64,000 nt of DNA from Pelomonas sp. Root405 (GCF_001425165.1 NZ_LMDU01000001.1:776075-840074); one strand, 5' to 3'; counted from the first letter of the stretch, positions 14,007 to 23,882 are shown. The notes: a model not told the origin generated them from the sequence alone. Made by a program: numbers and translations.

Positions 14007-17000
14007 TCAGTTGTTGATCAGGATTTCGCGCCAGTTCAGGCGTTGCAGGCCGAGGTTGACCGGGCTGCGTGTGTCGACCTTTTCAACCGGCTGGCAGTTG
14101 TTGCCCGTGCAGTTGTCCTTGCCGGCGAGCAACACGGATTTACCGACACCGTTGATGTTGACGCTGTAGAAGGTCAGGTCGATGACGACGCCATCGGTCT
14201 TGCTGACATAGCAGTTCGTGCCGCCGCCGGTCAGCCCACAATAGCCCGAGCCAAGGTCGATGGCATAGATGCGGCTGGTGCCGTTGGGCGCGCAGGGGTC
14301 GGTGGAGCTGGGCGAGGTGGCGGCGAAGGCGACGGTGCCGTAGAAGGACGTCGGGTCCGACAGCACGCGCCAGCCCGGCCCACCGGCAGAAACGCCCAGA
14401 TCGACAAACCAGCCGAGTTGCGTGCGCAGGTCCAGCGAGATCTTGTTGTTGAGGTTGGTCAGCTCCAGCAGGTTGGACACCGTCAATGGGAAGGTGATGC
14501 CCGCCGGCAGGTCCGAGGTTTGGCCAGTAATGGTGCCGTCCTTGCTGAAGGCGCCGTTGGTGCCGTCCAGGATGGCAAAGAAGCGCTGCGCCTGGGTGTT
14601 GCCCAGATCGCTGGAGTCGAGCAGGCGGCCGGTGCCCACTGTGATGAAGCGGCGGTTGGTGCCGGGCTGCACCACGGGCAAGGGCTTGCTGGTGACAGGA
14701 AGGGGGGTCCCGTTGGCGCCCACCAGCTGGGCGAAATTGACTGGCGCGGGATACGCGGTGGTTCCCGAGACGTCGACGCGCCAGATGTTGCCCATCAGGT
14801 CGCCACCATAGACGGCATCCGCATAGCCATCGGTCAGGTCGAGCACGAAGGCGTTGACGTGTGCCATACCCGCCTGGTTGCTGGCCGAACAAGTGCTGCA
14901 GCTGGTGGCCACCTTCTCCAGCAGCGCGCCGGTGCGCGGGTTGATGAAGAAGAAGTAGGCCTTGCCGTCGGCGTTGTTGTAGCCCGATCCGGCCACCACC
15001 ACCCAGCCGTACTTGCGGGTCTTCACGACGACCGGCTGGCCGTAGGTGTAGCCCAGGTCGGCGTCCTTGAATTCCCACAACACCTTCTGTGCCGCGATCG
15101 CTTCGCTCGTGACCGAGGCCGGGTCGGTGATGTCCAGCGCATAGAGGATCTTGCCGCCCTTGCCGAGCCCGCCGAGAAGGATGGTGCGCCAGTCGGTACC
15201 GGTGCCGCCAACCGTGCGCCCGAAGTCGACATCAATGGTCAGCGGCGTGGCGTCCACCATGAAGTGGTGGATGAAGGTCGGGTTGCCGATCGATGCCAGG
15301 CCATCGGTGCTGGGTGCGCCGGTGGGGCCGTTGAACAGGGCCCCCGGGATGTAGGCCCAGACCTCCTTGCCGGCGTCCGTGCCGGTGAGGCTGCCGTTCA
15401 CGGCATGCACCATGCCGTCGTTGCTGCTCACATAGACCATCTGCTGTCGGTTGGCGTGAGTGGTCTTGAAGGTGTCGTAGCCGGGGTTGTTGGCGGCGGA
15501 ATACGGGGCGGCAGGGCTGGCCACCGGCCGCGCTTTCGCATTGACGATGTCACCCAGCAGCTTGGCGCGATCACGATAGGCCTTCGTCGAGCCGGTCGCT
15601 GCAGACGACAGCTCATGCGTTCGGTCGCCGCGCAGGTAGTTCAGGTAGTTGGCCGAATCGTCACCGGCGACATAGGCGGTATCCAGTGCCGTGAGCTGGC
15701 TGCTGGAGATGCCGCCTGTGCCGCTGCGAAACGGCACGCCGGCGTTGCTTGTCGTGTTGTAGGTGACGATCTTGCGCGCCGTGTCCCAGCCCGTGCCAGC
15801 TGCCTGCGTATCGAGCTTGCCGGCAAAGGTCCACTGGCTTTGCAGGCTGGGCTCGCCGGTGGTGGCATTGAAGGTCGTCAGGCTGGCTTCGAGTTCGCCC
15901 GTCCAGCTCTTGGCATCGAACTTCGTTGAATAGGACGCCACGCCGAGAGCGGAGACCTGCGGCAGTGCCGTCGAGAACGACGTCGAATAGGCGGAGAGCT
16001 GCGAGGCAATGCTGGAGAAGGTTTTGGTCAGGCCCTCCACCATCTGATCAGCGCGGGCCGCGGTGTAGTAGTTGTCCGGCCGCGGGGCGCCGTCCGGCGT
16101 GGTGTCAGTCGTCGTGGCCCACCACGACTTGTTGGCCCCGTTGTTCGCAAAGTCTGTGGCGCTCGCCGTGGCGTCCGAATACGTGCTGGGCGGCTTAAAG
16201 CCACCGTACTTGGCGGCCAGATAGAACTGGTTGTTGGACTTGAATGCCTGGTATTCCAGCACGTCCAGCCAATAGGTCTGGATGGTCTGGACGCCGGTCT
16301 TGTCGCTGCGGATGTCGTTGATGTTGGACCAGTACGCCAAGCCGGCCATCAGCGCGCCGTTGTTGGTGCAGCAGCCGCCGTATGGTTGGGTGGATCCGAG
16401 CGAACTGCCCAGGCCCTGCAGCACGCCGACCCGGTTGGTCCAGTCGTAGGCGTTGACGCCGGTGTCGCTGCTGACTTCAGCCGGCTTCGATGGCTCCGAG
16501 GCGCCGGTCGCACCGGGCAGGTTGCGGTCGGCATGGGTATTGACGTCACCGATGCCGAGCACGAAGTTGCGCTGGCATGAATACTGGACCGGGTCGTCCC
16601 AGGTCGTGATGACGGGGAAGCCATCGGTCTGGGTCGCCGTCGCGCCATTCGTCCAGGCCGGCACATTGCCGAGGTTGCGGTAATAGCGCTGCGTCGCGTA
16701 GTACAGCTCGCTGACCGGGTCGTACATCTTGTAGGCACCCGGCGTGATCTGGCCGAACTTGTTCAAATAGTTCATCACCCCGCTGTTGCTCACGCCGGTC
16801 ACCGTGGCATCGGCGGGATCGGGGTTAGTGGCCATGACGCCGGTACTGGCATCCCACTCGGCCTTGGGGTTGGCGACCGGGATGCCGCCCGGTACCGGGC
16901 TCGTCGGGCCGATGAACTTCTGCTTGGCACGCAGCACGCCGCCGTCTCGGTTGAGGTTGCTGTCGTTCAGATAGCCGAAGGCGCTGTAGCGGATCTTGTC

Positions 17001-18236
17001 CGCGTACTTTTGCATCAGCCCGGTCGGCTTGGAAGAAGTGGCGCCGTAGGTCGTGCAGTTGGCTTCCGGCGAGGCCGCAGTGTCACAAACCTTGACGCGG
17101 ACAAACGCCTCATAAAGCGTGCCGTTCTGCAATGCATTGGCCGGGTTGTAGTGCGTGGCTGTCGCATACAAGTCGGTAGCACCGCCGCCACCCACATTGG
17201 CATAAGTGGTTCCACCAGGCAGTTGCCATTGCAGGCTGACTTCGCCGCCGCCGGTGCCCTGGTAGTACTCGACAACGATGGTCAGCGTGTCGTTGGTACC
17301 CACGCCGGGCACGTTGAGAAAGTAGTCAGTGGCGCCCTGGTCCTTCCAGCCGGTGTTGTTCGTGCTGTAGGACGTGCCATTGCTTTTCGTCACGGTCAGC
17401 TTGACGCCGTCATCTCCGCGAATCTTGAAGCTGTAGCTCCCATTCGTGGGTGCCTTGACCGACCCCGTCCATTTGGCCGACACATTGGTGGTGCTCACCC
17501 CGGCCGGAAACCAGTTGCCAGTGATGTTGTAGTTGATGAAGCCCTCGGTGCGGGTGGCCACCGTCGCGCCGGTGAGCGTCTTGTTGCCGTAGTACTGCGC
17601 GGAAAACGTCGCGCTGTTGGCGAAGCCCGCATCGGGCGTCATGAACCGGATCTTGTTGCCCAGAGCCCAAATGCGCGTACTCAGCAGGCTGGCGTTGGTG
17701 AACGGCGTGGCGCCAGATATGGCAGCGTTGGCGATGCTGCTGTCGGGGAAGTTGCTCGTGCTGCCCTGGCCGCTTGGCGCCCAGGCCTTTTCGAGGACGG
17801 TCAGCGCGGAGGTGTCGATCACCCGATAGCCGCCCGTCAGCGCCCAGCGGAAGGGGTCGATGGTCTGCATCGACGCCCAGTTCAGGTAGTTGCCGCTCCA
17901 CTTGTTCGTGCAGGTGCGACTGGTCGCGGCACCGTCCGGATAGAAGTAGTTGTCGGTGCCTGTGCCGTCGGTGTAGCGGTAGGAGTAGCACTTCGCCGGG
18001 TCGAAGTAGCCGATGTAAGTGTTGGCCGACGAGTACGTCCGCGTGGGATGGGCCACGCTGATCGCCGTTGGAAATTCCACCGAAAGCGCGAGTGCCAGAT
18101 TGCCCGGCACGTTGACGGAGGTGAACACCGGCTGGTCGGCCAGCGTGACCTGGGCAGACGATGTGGCAGCGAGTGTCACCAGGCTGGCCAACAGCGCCAG
18201 GCCGCGCACGGAGACAACAAGGCGGACTGCATTCAT
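14007..18236 (-). CDS. pilY1: Type IV pilus tip adhesin/assembly factor PilY1 with PA14-like insert
   Basis: A 1409-residue secreted PilY1/PilC-type protein: signal peptide to about residue 28, then a long N-terminal region with the block CQRNFVLGIGDVNTHADRN (554-572) seen in betaproteobacterial PilY1, and a C-terminal beta-propeller (about 880-1330). A Ca-site block is at DLTDGYADAVYGGDLMGN (1133-1150). A classical von Willebrand MIDAS is not evident. Residues about 230-345 form a PA14-like domain (WTGSVKAPTNGSYSFKIRGD, then VEYYQGTGGGEVSLQW), uncommon for this family and a likely carbohydrate-binding module. Start ATG 18236 gives a clean signal peptide; the upstream open frame overlaps pilX out of frame and is rejected. 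Last gene of the minor-pilin operon. Confidence 0.93.
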   Translation of the reverse strand: MNAVRLVVSVRGLALLASLVTLAATSSAQVTLADQPVFTSVNVPGNLALALSVEFPTAISVAHPTRTYSSANTYIGYFDPAKCYSYRYTDGTGTDNYFYPDGAATSRTCTNKWSGNYLNWASMQTIDPFRWALTGGYRVIDTSALTVLEKAWAPSGQGSTSNFPDSSIANAAISGATPFTNASLLSTRIWALGNKIRFMTPDAGFANSATFSAQYYGNKTLTGATVATRTEGFINYNITGNWFPAGVSTTNVSAKWTGSVKAPTNGSYSFKIRGDDGVKLTVTKSNGTSYSTNNTGWKDQGATDYFLNVPGVGTNDTLTIVVEYYQGTGGGEVSLQWQLPGGTTYANVGGGGATDLYATATHYNPANALQNGTLYEAFVRVKVCDTAASPEANCTTYGATSSKPTGLMQKYADKIRYSAFGYLNDSNLNRDGGVLRAKQKFIGPTSPVPGGIPVANPKAEWDASTGVMATNPDPADATVTGVSNSGVMNYLNKFGQITPGAYKMYDPVSELYYATQRYYRNLGNVPAWTNGATATQTDGFPVITTWDDPVQYSCQRNFVLGIGDVNTHADRNLPGATGASEPSKPAEVSSDTGVNAYDWTNRVGVLQGLGSSLGSTQPYGGCCTNNGALMAGLAYWSNINDIRSDKTGVQTIQTYWLDVLEYQAFKSNNQFYLAAKYGGFKPPSTYSDATASATDFANNGANKSWWATTTDTTPDGAPRPDNYYTAARADQMVEGLTKTFSSIASQLSAYSTSFSTALPQVSALGVASYSTKFDAKSWTGELEASLTTFNATTGEPSLQSQWTFAGKLDTQAAGTGWDTARKIVTYNTTSNAGVPFRSGTGGISSSQLTALDTAYVAGDDSANYLNYLRGDRTHELSSAATGSTKAYRDRAKLLGDIVNAKARPVASPAAPYSAANNPGYDTFKTTHANRQQMVYVSSNDGMVHAVNGSLTGTDAGKEVWAYIPGALFNGPTGAPSTDGLASIGNPTFIHHFMVDATPLTIDVDFGRTVGGTGTDWRTILLGGLGKGGKILYALDITDPASVTSEAIAAQKVLWEFKDADLGYTYGQPVVVKTRKYGWVVVAGSGYNNADGKAYFFFINPRTGALLEKVATSCSTCSASNQAGMAHVNAFVLDLTDGYADAVYGGDLMGNIWRVDVSGTTAYPAPVNFAQLVGANGTPLPVTSKPLPVVQPGTNRRFITVGTGRLLDSSDLGNTQAQRFFAILDGTNGAFSKDGTITGQTSDLPAGITFPLTVSNLLELTNLNNKISLDLRTQLGWFVDLGVSAGGPGWRVLSDPTSFYGTVAFAATSPSSTDPCAPNGTSRIYAIDLGSGYCGLTGGGTNCYVSKTDGVVIDLTFYSVNINGVGKSVLLAGKDNCTGNNCQPVEKVDTRSPVNLGLQRLNWREILINN

Positions 18237-18265
18237 GGGAAAACCTCGAAGCGCCCTGAGCAGGC

Positions 18266-18910
18266 TCAGTTGGTGGTGAATGTGGACTGGAAGAACGACA
18301 GCGTGTTGCGCGGCCCGGTCACTCGCAAGCTGATGCGGTAGATGGGCTGCTCGGGCACGGCGGACGGGTTCGCGTTGTTCGCCGCGCCACTGTTGGTCTG
18401 GGAATTGATCCATTCGCTGGAGCCGCCGCCGAACACGGTCTGGTTCACCAGGGTGCAGGTGCTGCTGCTGCATGCACCGGTGGCGGTGGACATGCGGTCG
18501 ATGACATAGCGGATCTTGACGCCCATGTCCTGCACCTCGATATCGCTCGCCGTGCCGACGGTGGCAAAGACCGCGTCCGACAACAGAGCGTTTGGAATGC
18601 CCTGCGCATTGGTTGCAAGCAAGATGGCGCTGTAGTTCGCGGTCGGCAGATTGGTGTTGCGGGTCGTGACATTGGCCAGCAAGCCGCCGGCGCGCACACT
18701 GTCCAGCGCAATCTGCAATGCTCGCTCGCCCTGGTTGGTCAGATCCCGCTTGAAGCCGATGTTGCCCACCGTGAACTGACTTGAGCTGATCGAACGCGAG
18801 ATGGCCACAGCGCCGATAAGCAGGATGACCAGGGTGATCAGAGCGAAGACCAGCACGATGCCGCGCTGGCGGTGCATGCGCACATGGATGTGGAGGTGAG
18901 GGCGCTTCAT
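18266..18910 (-). CDS. pilX: Type IV pilus minor component PilX
   Basis: A 214-residue minor pilin-like protein. A basic leader (MHRQRG) is followed by the hydrophobic helix IVLVFALITLVILLIGAVAI; the leader has the PilX-type form rather than the GFTLIE form. The C-terminal part is Ser/Thr/Asn-rich and globular. ATG 18910 is used; GTG 18913 precedes it in frame. It lies between pilW (6 nt) and pilY1 (29 nt), the standard pilV-W-X-Y1 order, and probably joins the pilus-initiating minor pilin complex in the inner membrane. Confidence 0.85.
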   Translation of the reverse strand: MKRPHLHIHVRMHRQRGIVLVFALITLVILLIGAVAISRSISSSQFTVGNIGFKRDLTNQGERALQIALDSVRAGGLLANVTTRNTNLPTANYSAILLATNAQGIPNALLSDAVFATVGTASDIEVQDMGVKIRYVIDRMSTATGACSSSTCTLVNQTVFGGGSSEWINSQTNSGAANNANPSAVPEQPIYRISLRVTGPRNTLSFFQSTFTTN

Positions 18911-18916
18911 CACGGT

Positions 18917-20056
18917 CTAGCGAGAGTGGCGGACATTGCGCAGCGGTACCGTGAACTCGACGACCCGGTAGCGCTGGTTGGTGGTGCCGGTCGGCACGGT
19001 ATAGGTGTGGGTCAGACCCGCGCCTAGCGTGCCGAACATCGTCAGAGAGGCCGGCGTGACGTCGTTCTTGTCCGCCAGGTCGCTGCGCAGGATAAGACCG
19101 ACGCGCACGGCCAGGATGCGTTGCAGGTTGTCCTGGGCCACGTTGGTGCCGGCCGTGAGCGCTGCCGCCGTGAAATTGACGTCGGTTGGTGCGACCCAGC
19201 TGGCCACTTGCTGGGCGCCGCCAGCGGCGTCCACACCGTAGCGCACGCGCATGTCGACGACGCCTTCCACCAGCCCTTGAGGGGTAGCGGAGTTGATGTT
19301 CAGCAGGTCATAAGCGAAGAGCGTCGCGTTGTCGCCAATGCCCAACAGCATGAAGCGCGGCGGGTTGCCGGTGACATTGCCCAACACGGACAGGAAAGGG
19401 CGGGCCGTGAATGCTGAGATTGACAAGCCGTTGATGACATTGGCGGCGTAGGTGCCGCCGAAGGTCAGCGTCGTGACAGCGCCGCCAGCAAAGGGGCTGC
19501 TCACCTGTTGAACCATGCAGCCGACGCCTTGCTGGGACAGCAGCACCACGTCGCCGCCCCGTAGGCCGAGGGTATTGGCCAGTCTCAGCTGGCCGGCCGC
19601 GGGCGAGTTCGGCACGACCGGCAGCGCAGACTCGCTCAGGCCCGAATGACCGGTAGCCACGGCAATTACATCCGAGCCATTGGCGCCAGCGCCGGCATGG
19701 ACGATCAAGGGAGCCAGCACATACGTTTGCGGAATCGCGGCAAACGGTGCGGGGAAAGCTGTCGTCGAGGGCAGCAACTGGGCGTTGTTGCGCGACACAT
19801 TCAAGGGGCAGCCATAGTTCTCCGCCGTGGCCTGGCTGAAGCCGGCGCCCGCACTGCGTAGCTCGCGCTCCACCATGTAAGCGGCGTAGGCGGTGTTGCT
19901 CGTGAGGTCGTTGCCCGAGGTCACCCCGCGGCGTATCCCCTCTTGTCTCGCCACCATCATGGAGATGGCCAGTGTCAGTACCAGGCCGATGGCGAGTGTC
20001 ACCATCAGTTCGACGAGGGAAAAGCCGCGGCAGGAGAGTGCGAGGCGACGTGTCAT
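18917..20056 (-). CDS. pilW: Type IV pilus minor pilin PilW
   Basis: A 379-residue prepilin-like protein. The type III leader has the cleavage and methylation site G/FSLVELMVTL after a short basic leader (MTRRLALSCR), so PilD is the expected processing enzyme. The large C-terminal domain is typical of PilW. Its ATG overlaps the pilV stop by 4 nt (ATGA). It belongs with pilX, pilV and fimT in the minor-pilin complex that primes pilus assembly. Confidence 0.92.
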   Translation of the reverse strand: MTRRLALSCRGFSLVELMVTLAIGLVLTLAISMMVARQEGIRRGVTSGNDLTSNTAYAAYMVERELRSAGAGFSQATAENYGCPLNVSRNNAQLLPSTTAFPAPFAAIPQTYVLAPLIVHAGAGANGSDVIAVATGHSGLSESALPVVPNSPAAGQLRLANTLGLRGGDVVLLSQQGVGCMVQQVSSPFAGGAVTTLTFGGTYAANVINGLSISAFTARPFLSVLGNVTGNPPRFMLLGIGDNATLFAYDLLNINSATPQGLVEGVVDMRVRYGVDAAGGAQQVASWVAPTDVNFTAAALTAGTNVAQDNLQRILAVRVGLILRSDLADKNDVTPASLTMFGTLGAGLTHTYTVPTGTTNQRYRVVEFTVPLRNVRHSR

Positions 20057-20457
20057 TTCGGCACCACCACGTCGGTCGTGTAGTTGTGCGTATTGCTGGC
20101 ACCGCCAGTGGATTGCACTGGAACCCAGGTCACCTGCACGCGCGCTGTCGTGGGTGTCGTCACGGTCACGGTAGCGACCCCGCCAGGCACGCCGCCACTG
20201 GCGGGGTCGGCCGCGCGCGCGGCCCAGGTGGCGATGTCTGCGGCGTTCACGTTCACATCGTCCTGGTTCAACATCAAGGCTGCCATCTCGCTGGCGAGCA
20301 AGGCCGCGCGCTGCGAATCCTCGCTGCTGACCGAAACCATCAGCGCGCGGCTTTGCAGCGTGATGAGGCCCAGCAACCCGAAGGAGATGATCAGGACGCC
20401 GACGAGCATCTCGATCATCGAGAAGCCACGGCTCGCCAAGCGTGGAGAGGCCATCAT
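20053..20457 (-). CDS. pilV: Type IV pilus minor pilin PilV
   Basis: A 134-residue prepilin with leader [11 protein letters not shown] and cleavage before FSMIEMLVGVLIISFGLLG, the PilV signature. The start is placed at ATG 20457, which overlaps the fimT stop as ATGA; ATG 20463 is an in-frame alternative that adds two residues. The stop overlaps pilW. Operon position and length fit PilV. Confidence 0.9.
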   Translation of the reverse strand: MMASPRLASRGFSMIEMLVGVLIISFGLLGLITLQSRALMVSVSSEDSQRAALLASEMAALMLNQDDVNVNAADIATWAARAADPASGGVPGGVATVTVTTPTTARVQVTWVPVQSTGGASNTHNYTTDVVVPK

Positions 20458-21050
20458 CTGCATCCGTCCGGTGAGGTGCTGCTCTTGCCCGGGTCGCACA
20501 TCCGGATCGAGCCGGCCAGGCTGACGGTCATACGCAAAGGGCGGCTGTCTGAACCGCTGGGGGGACTGATGTCATAGACGCGCGCTGCGGCGGTGCAATT
20601 GACGCCGATGCCGGTGGGGTCGGTCACGGTGGTCTGCCTTCCGTCCCCGCCGAAGCACACCGCGGCGACACCGGTGAGCGTGACGCCGGCGGAGACGTCG
20701 GTCAGCACGCCGCAGCGCACCGTTTTCACGAACCCCGCCGTGTTGTCTTCTGTCAGCAAAGCGTCTGGAACGACGCGGACTTGCCATTGGGTGCCGTTCG
20801 CATTCGCAACGGCGGTGTCATTGCAAGTCGTGTTGTTGGTCAGGAAGAACACCACGGTGTGCGTCCGTCGCTGCGCCTCAGCTTGGGCCAGGCGCATGCC
20901 CGACTGCAGCGCGTCGGCCACTGTGCGGGCGCGCGCATTGCGAATCCAGCTCGTGAAGTTGGGCAAGGCCACGGCCGTCAGGATGGCAAGCACGGTGACC
21001 GCCACCATCAACTCGATGAGGCTGAAGCCCGAACTGCGGCGAATCAGCAT
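20454..21050 (-). CDS. fimT: Minor pilin of the FimT/GspH type
   Basis: A 198-residue pseudopilin: leader MLIRRSSG, cleavage before [16 protein letters not shown], then the GspH/FimT pattern [20 protein letters not shown]. The C-terminal domain has several Cys residues that could pair. ATG 21050 gives a short leader and overlaps the pilE stop by 7 nt; an upstream in-frame ATG at 21098 is unlikely. FimT-type pilins are implicated in DNA binding and natural transformation in some relatives, which is an inference here. Confidence 0.87.
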   Translation of the reverse strand: MLIRRSSGFSLIELMVAVTVLAILTAVALPNFTSWIRNARARTVADALQSGMRLAQAEAQRRTHTVVFFLTNNTTCNDTAVANANGTQWQVRVVPDALLTEDNTAGFVKTVRCGVLTDVSAGVTLTGVAAVCFGGDGRQTTVTDPTGIGVNCTAAARVYDISPPSGSDSRPLRMTVSLAGSIRMCDPGKSSTSPDGCR

Positions 21051-21505
21051 GCCTCTGCCTTCTTCATGATCCATTTGGTGGCGCATGTGGCGCCCCATGT
21101 GCTCGGCACAGCTGTTGTTGCCCGCACGTCCTGATGGTTGATCGTGTACGTGAAGCCGTTGGACGCGCCGCTGCCAACCGCCTCAAGGGTGAACTGCGTA
21201 GCGTTGAGCGTGCCTGTGCAACCGATCAGGAAATTGCCGAACGTGCGTGCCGAGGCGGTGGCGTTATTGCAGGGCGAAACGAAGGTGCCGATGTCGGCGT
21301 AGGTCCGGTTGTCCTGGTAGTAGCGCTCCATCTGCGCCCGCATCGTCGTCAGTCCGGCGCTGGCATCCGCCAGCCGGCTGCGCGTCACATAGTCGCGGTA
21401 TTGCGGGATCGCGACGGCGGCAAGGATGCCAATGATGGCCACCGCGATCATCAGCTCGATGAGAGTGAAGCCGCGAGCAGCGTTGGAGCAGTGGCGATGG
21501 CGCAT
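21044..21505 (-). CDS. pilE: Minor pilin PilE
   Basis: A 153-residue type IV prepilin. Leader [12 protein letters not shown], then [31 protein letters not shown], the standard PilE/PilA N-terminus; a Cys pair in the C-terminal half is likely disulfide-bonded. ATG 21505 is preferred for leader length; ATG 21535 is an alternative, neither with a clear ribosome site. First gene of the operon pilE-fimT-pilV-pilW-pilX-pilY1. Since the other genes are minor pilins it is more likely minor pilin PilE than the major subunit. Confidence 0.87.
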   Translation of the reverse strand: MRHRHCSNAARGFTLIELMIAVAIIGILAAVAIPQYRDYVTRSRLADASAGLTTMRAQMERYYQDNRTYADIGTFVSPCNNATASARTFGNFLIGCTGTLNATQFTLEAVGSGASNGFTYTINHQDVRATTAVPSTWGATCATKWIMKKAEAC

Positions 21506-21535
21506 GGGATGGCTTTGCAAGGCAGTGGTTTGCAT

Positions 21536-21771
21536 TTTGGTGTCGGGGGGCGCAGGCGCGATACCGCTTGTCGCGAGGCGGTGAACGCTGGTCGCGGCTT
21601 GGCCATGATTCGTGAACTGGCGCACGCTTGGTGCGCCCGCTGCCTGTCGCTTGAGACGCTGGAAGCCTCTTTTATCGGCACGCCAGCCGACTTCCCTAGG
21701 GTCTCCCCAGGGGTTCTCGGTGTTTCCCCTATCATGGCGCCCTTTCTCCCGCCCGGCTTCGGCCCGCCCGC
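21536..21771. other. Divergent intergenic region pilE / mlaF
   Basis: Must hold the promoters of the minor-pilin operon (minus) and the mla operon (plus). I see a hairpin GGCGCAC / GTGCGCC (21619-21637, 5-nt loop) and a TATCAT at 21730-21735 without a convincing -35 box. No sigma-54 element (GG-N10-GC with flanks) is evident on the minus strand. Confidence 0.4.
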
Positions 21772-22584
21772 GTGAACCCTCCGGCCACCGCACCCCTGAT
21801 CGAACTGCGCAACGTCAGCGTCGGCTACGGCGACCGCGTGGTGCTCGACGGCGTCAACCTCAAGCTCCAGCGCGGCAAGGTGCTGGCGCTGATCGGCACC
21901 TCGGGCGGCGGCAAGACCACCGTGCTGCGCCTGCTTGGGCGCCAGTTGCGGCCGCTGAGCGGCCAGGTGTTGTTCGACGGCCAGGACCTAGCGCCCCTTG
22001 ACCTGAACGGCCTGTACGCCGTGCGGCGTCGCATGGGCATGCTGTTCCAGTTCGGCGCGCTGTTCACCGACCTGAGCGTCTACGAGAACGTGGCGTTTCC
22101 GTTGCGTGAGCACACCGACCTGCCAGAAGCCATGATCCGCGACCTGGTGCTGATGAAGCTCAACGCGGTGGGTTTGCGCGGCGCGCGCGATCTGCTGCCG
22201 AGCGAAATCTCGGGGGGCATGGCGCGGCGCGTGGCGCTCGCCCGGGCCATCGCGCTGGACCCTGACCTGGTGCTCTACGACGAGCCTTTCGCGGGCCTTG
22301 ATCCGATTTCGCTCGGCGTGGCGGCACGTTTGATCCGTGACCTGAACGACGCGCTGGGTCTGACCAGCATCGTCGTCTCGCACGATCTGCACGAGACCTT
22401 CGGCATCGCCGACGAGGTCGCGATGGTGGCCAACGGTCGCGTCGTGGCCCAGGGCACGCCGGATGAACTGCGCCGCAGCGACGACCCGCTGGTGCGCCAG
22501 TTCGTCGGCGCCGAGGCCGACGGCCCGGTGCGGTTCCATCAGCCGGCCAAGTCGGTGGCCGAAGACTTTGGGGTGTCAGCATGA
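21772..22584 (+). CDS. mlaF: Mla phospholipid transport ATP-binding protein
   Basis: ATPase of the MlaFEDB inner-membrane complex that keeps the outer membrane asymmetric by moving phospholipids. The 270-residue ABC protein has Walker [10 protein letters not shown], signature ISGGMARR, Walker [14 protein letters not shown] and the switch His in VVSHDLHE. It begins with GTG 21772 and has no clear ribosome site. Its stop overlaps the mlaE start (ATGA). First of six consecutive mla genes. Confidence 0.96.
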   Translation: MNPPATAPLIELRNVSVGYGDRVVLDGVNLKLQRGKVLALIGTSGGGKTTVLRLLGRQLRPLSGQVLFDGQDLAPLDLNGLYAVRRRMGMLFQFGALFTDLSVYENVAFPLREHTDLPEAMIRDLVLMKLNAVGLRGARDLLPSEISGGMARRVALARAIALDPDLVLYDEPFAGLDPISLGVAARLIRDLNDALGLTSIVVSHDLHETFGIADEVAMVANGRVVAQGTPDELRRSDDPLVRQFVGAEADGPVRFHQPAKSVAEDFGVSA

Positions 22585-23360
22585 TGGCGCTGGCCGCCCG
22601 CATCGGCGCTGGCGTACGCCTGAAGCTGGGCGACATCGGCGCTTCGGCGCGCCTGTTCTTCAGCTTGCTGGCGCGCTCGCCCAAGGCACTGGCCCGCTTT
22701 GTCCTGGTGCGTGAACAGGTCTTCTATCTGGGCAATCGCTCGCTGTCCATCATCGGCGTGTCTGGCCTTTTCGTCGGCTTCGTGCTGGCGCTGCAGGGCT
22801 ACTACACCTTGCAGCGCTACGGCTCGGCCGACGCAGTCGGTCTGCTGGTGGCGCTGAGCCTGGTGCGCGAGCTCGGCCCGGTCGTCACGGCCCTGTTGTT
22901 CGCGGGCCGAGCAGGCACGTCGCTGACCGCAGAGATCGGCCTGATGAAGGCGGGCGAGCAGCTCACCGCGATGGAAATGATGGCGGTGGACCCCGTGCAG
23001 CGCGTGCTGGCGCCGCGCTTCTGGGGCGGCGTTATCGCCATGCCCTTACTTGCGGCAGTCTTCTCGGCGGTCGGCATCATCGGCGGCTGGCTGGTGGCGG
23101 TGCCGTTGATCGGCATCGACCCCGGCGCTTTCTGGTCGCAGATGCAAGGCGGGGTCGACGTGTTCGCGGACGTGGGCAACGGCGTCGTCAAGAGCCTGGT
23201 GTTCGGCGTCACTGTCACCTTTGTCGCCCTGCTGCAGGGCTACACCTGCAGTCCCACGCCCGAGGGTGTGTCGGCGGCCACCACCCGTACCGTCGTGCTG
23301 TCGTCCCTTGCCGTGCTGGCGTTGGATTTCATGCTGACTGCCATGATGTTTTCTATTTGA
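22581..23360 (+). CDS. mlaE: Mla phospholipid transport permease
   Basis: A 259-residue MlaE-family integral membrane permease with about five hydrophobic segments and the conserved RELGPVVTALLFAGRAGT block. An amphipathic N-terminal helix precedes the core. Partner of MlaF (ATPase), MlaD (MCE ring) and MlaB (STAS). Starts within the mlaF stop. Confidence 0.96.
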   Translation: MMALAARIGAGVRLKLGDIGASARLFFSLLARSPKALARFVLVREQVFYLGNRSLSIIGVSGLFVGFVLALQGYYTLQRYGSADAVGLLVALSLVRELGPVVTALLFAGRAGTSLTAEIGLMKAGEQLTAMEMMAVDPVQRVLAPRFWGGVIAMPLLAAVFSAVGIIGGWLVAVPLIGIDPGAFWSQMQGGVDVFADVGNGVVKSLVFGVTVTFVALLQGYTCSPTPEGVSAATTRTVVLSSLAVLALDFMLTAMMFSI

Positions 23361-23381
23361 TGGAGTGGGAGAGAAACAAGA

Positions 23382-23882
23382 ATGCAAGCCTCTCGACATG
23401 ACGCCTGGGTCGGCCTTTTCGTGCTGATCGGTGGCGCGGCGTTGCTCTTCCTCGCGCTGAAGGCGGGCAATCTGCTCAGCCTGAATTTCGACGCCACCTA
23501 CCAGGTGTCGGCGCGCTTCGACAACATTGGCGGCCTGAAGCCCAACGCGGCGGTCAAGAGCGCCGGCGTCGTCATCGGCCGGGTGGAGTCGATCAACTTC
23601 GATGACAAGACCTTCCAGGCCAAGGTCGTCATCAACCTGCACAAGGGTGCGCTGTTCCCCAAGGACAGCTCGGCCAAGATCCTGACCTCGGGTCTGCTCG
23701 GCGAGCAGTACATCGGGCTCGAACCGGGTGCGGACGAAAAGAACCTCGCCGCAGGCGACGTCATCCTGCAGACGCAAAGCGCCGTAGTGCTTGAAAACCT
23801 CATCGGCCAGTTCATCAACAACAAGGCGTCCGACATGGGCAGCACGGCCACGCCTGCGCCGGCATCCGGGAGCAAGCAGTGA
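23382..23882 (+). CDS. mlaD: Mla outer-membrane-asymmetry MCE protein
   Basis: A 166-residue protein with one N-terminal membrane helix (WVGLFVLIGGAALLFLAL) and a single MCE domain (about residues 38-118; FDNIGGLKPNAAVKSAGVVIG, LTSGLLGEQYIGLEPG). It forms the hexameric periplasmic lipid channel on MlaE. GGGAGAG gives a good ribosome site 9-10 nt before ATG. The stop overlaps the GTG of mlaA (GTGA). Confidence 0.96.
   Translation: MQASRHDAWVGLFVLIGGAALLFLALKAGNLLSLNFDATYQVSARFDNIGGLKPNAAVKSAGVVIGRVESINFDDKTFQAKVVINLHKGALFPKDSSAKILTSGLLGEQYIGLEPGADEKNLAAGDVILQTQSAVVLENLIGQFINNKASDMGSTATPAPASGSKQ

Noticed and set aside
18237-18473. 79-residue N-terminal extension of PilY1
   Set aside because: Overlaps pilX out of frame; the ATG at 18236 begins a standard signal peptide.
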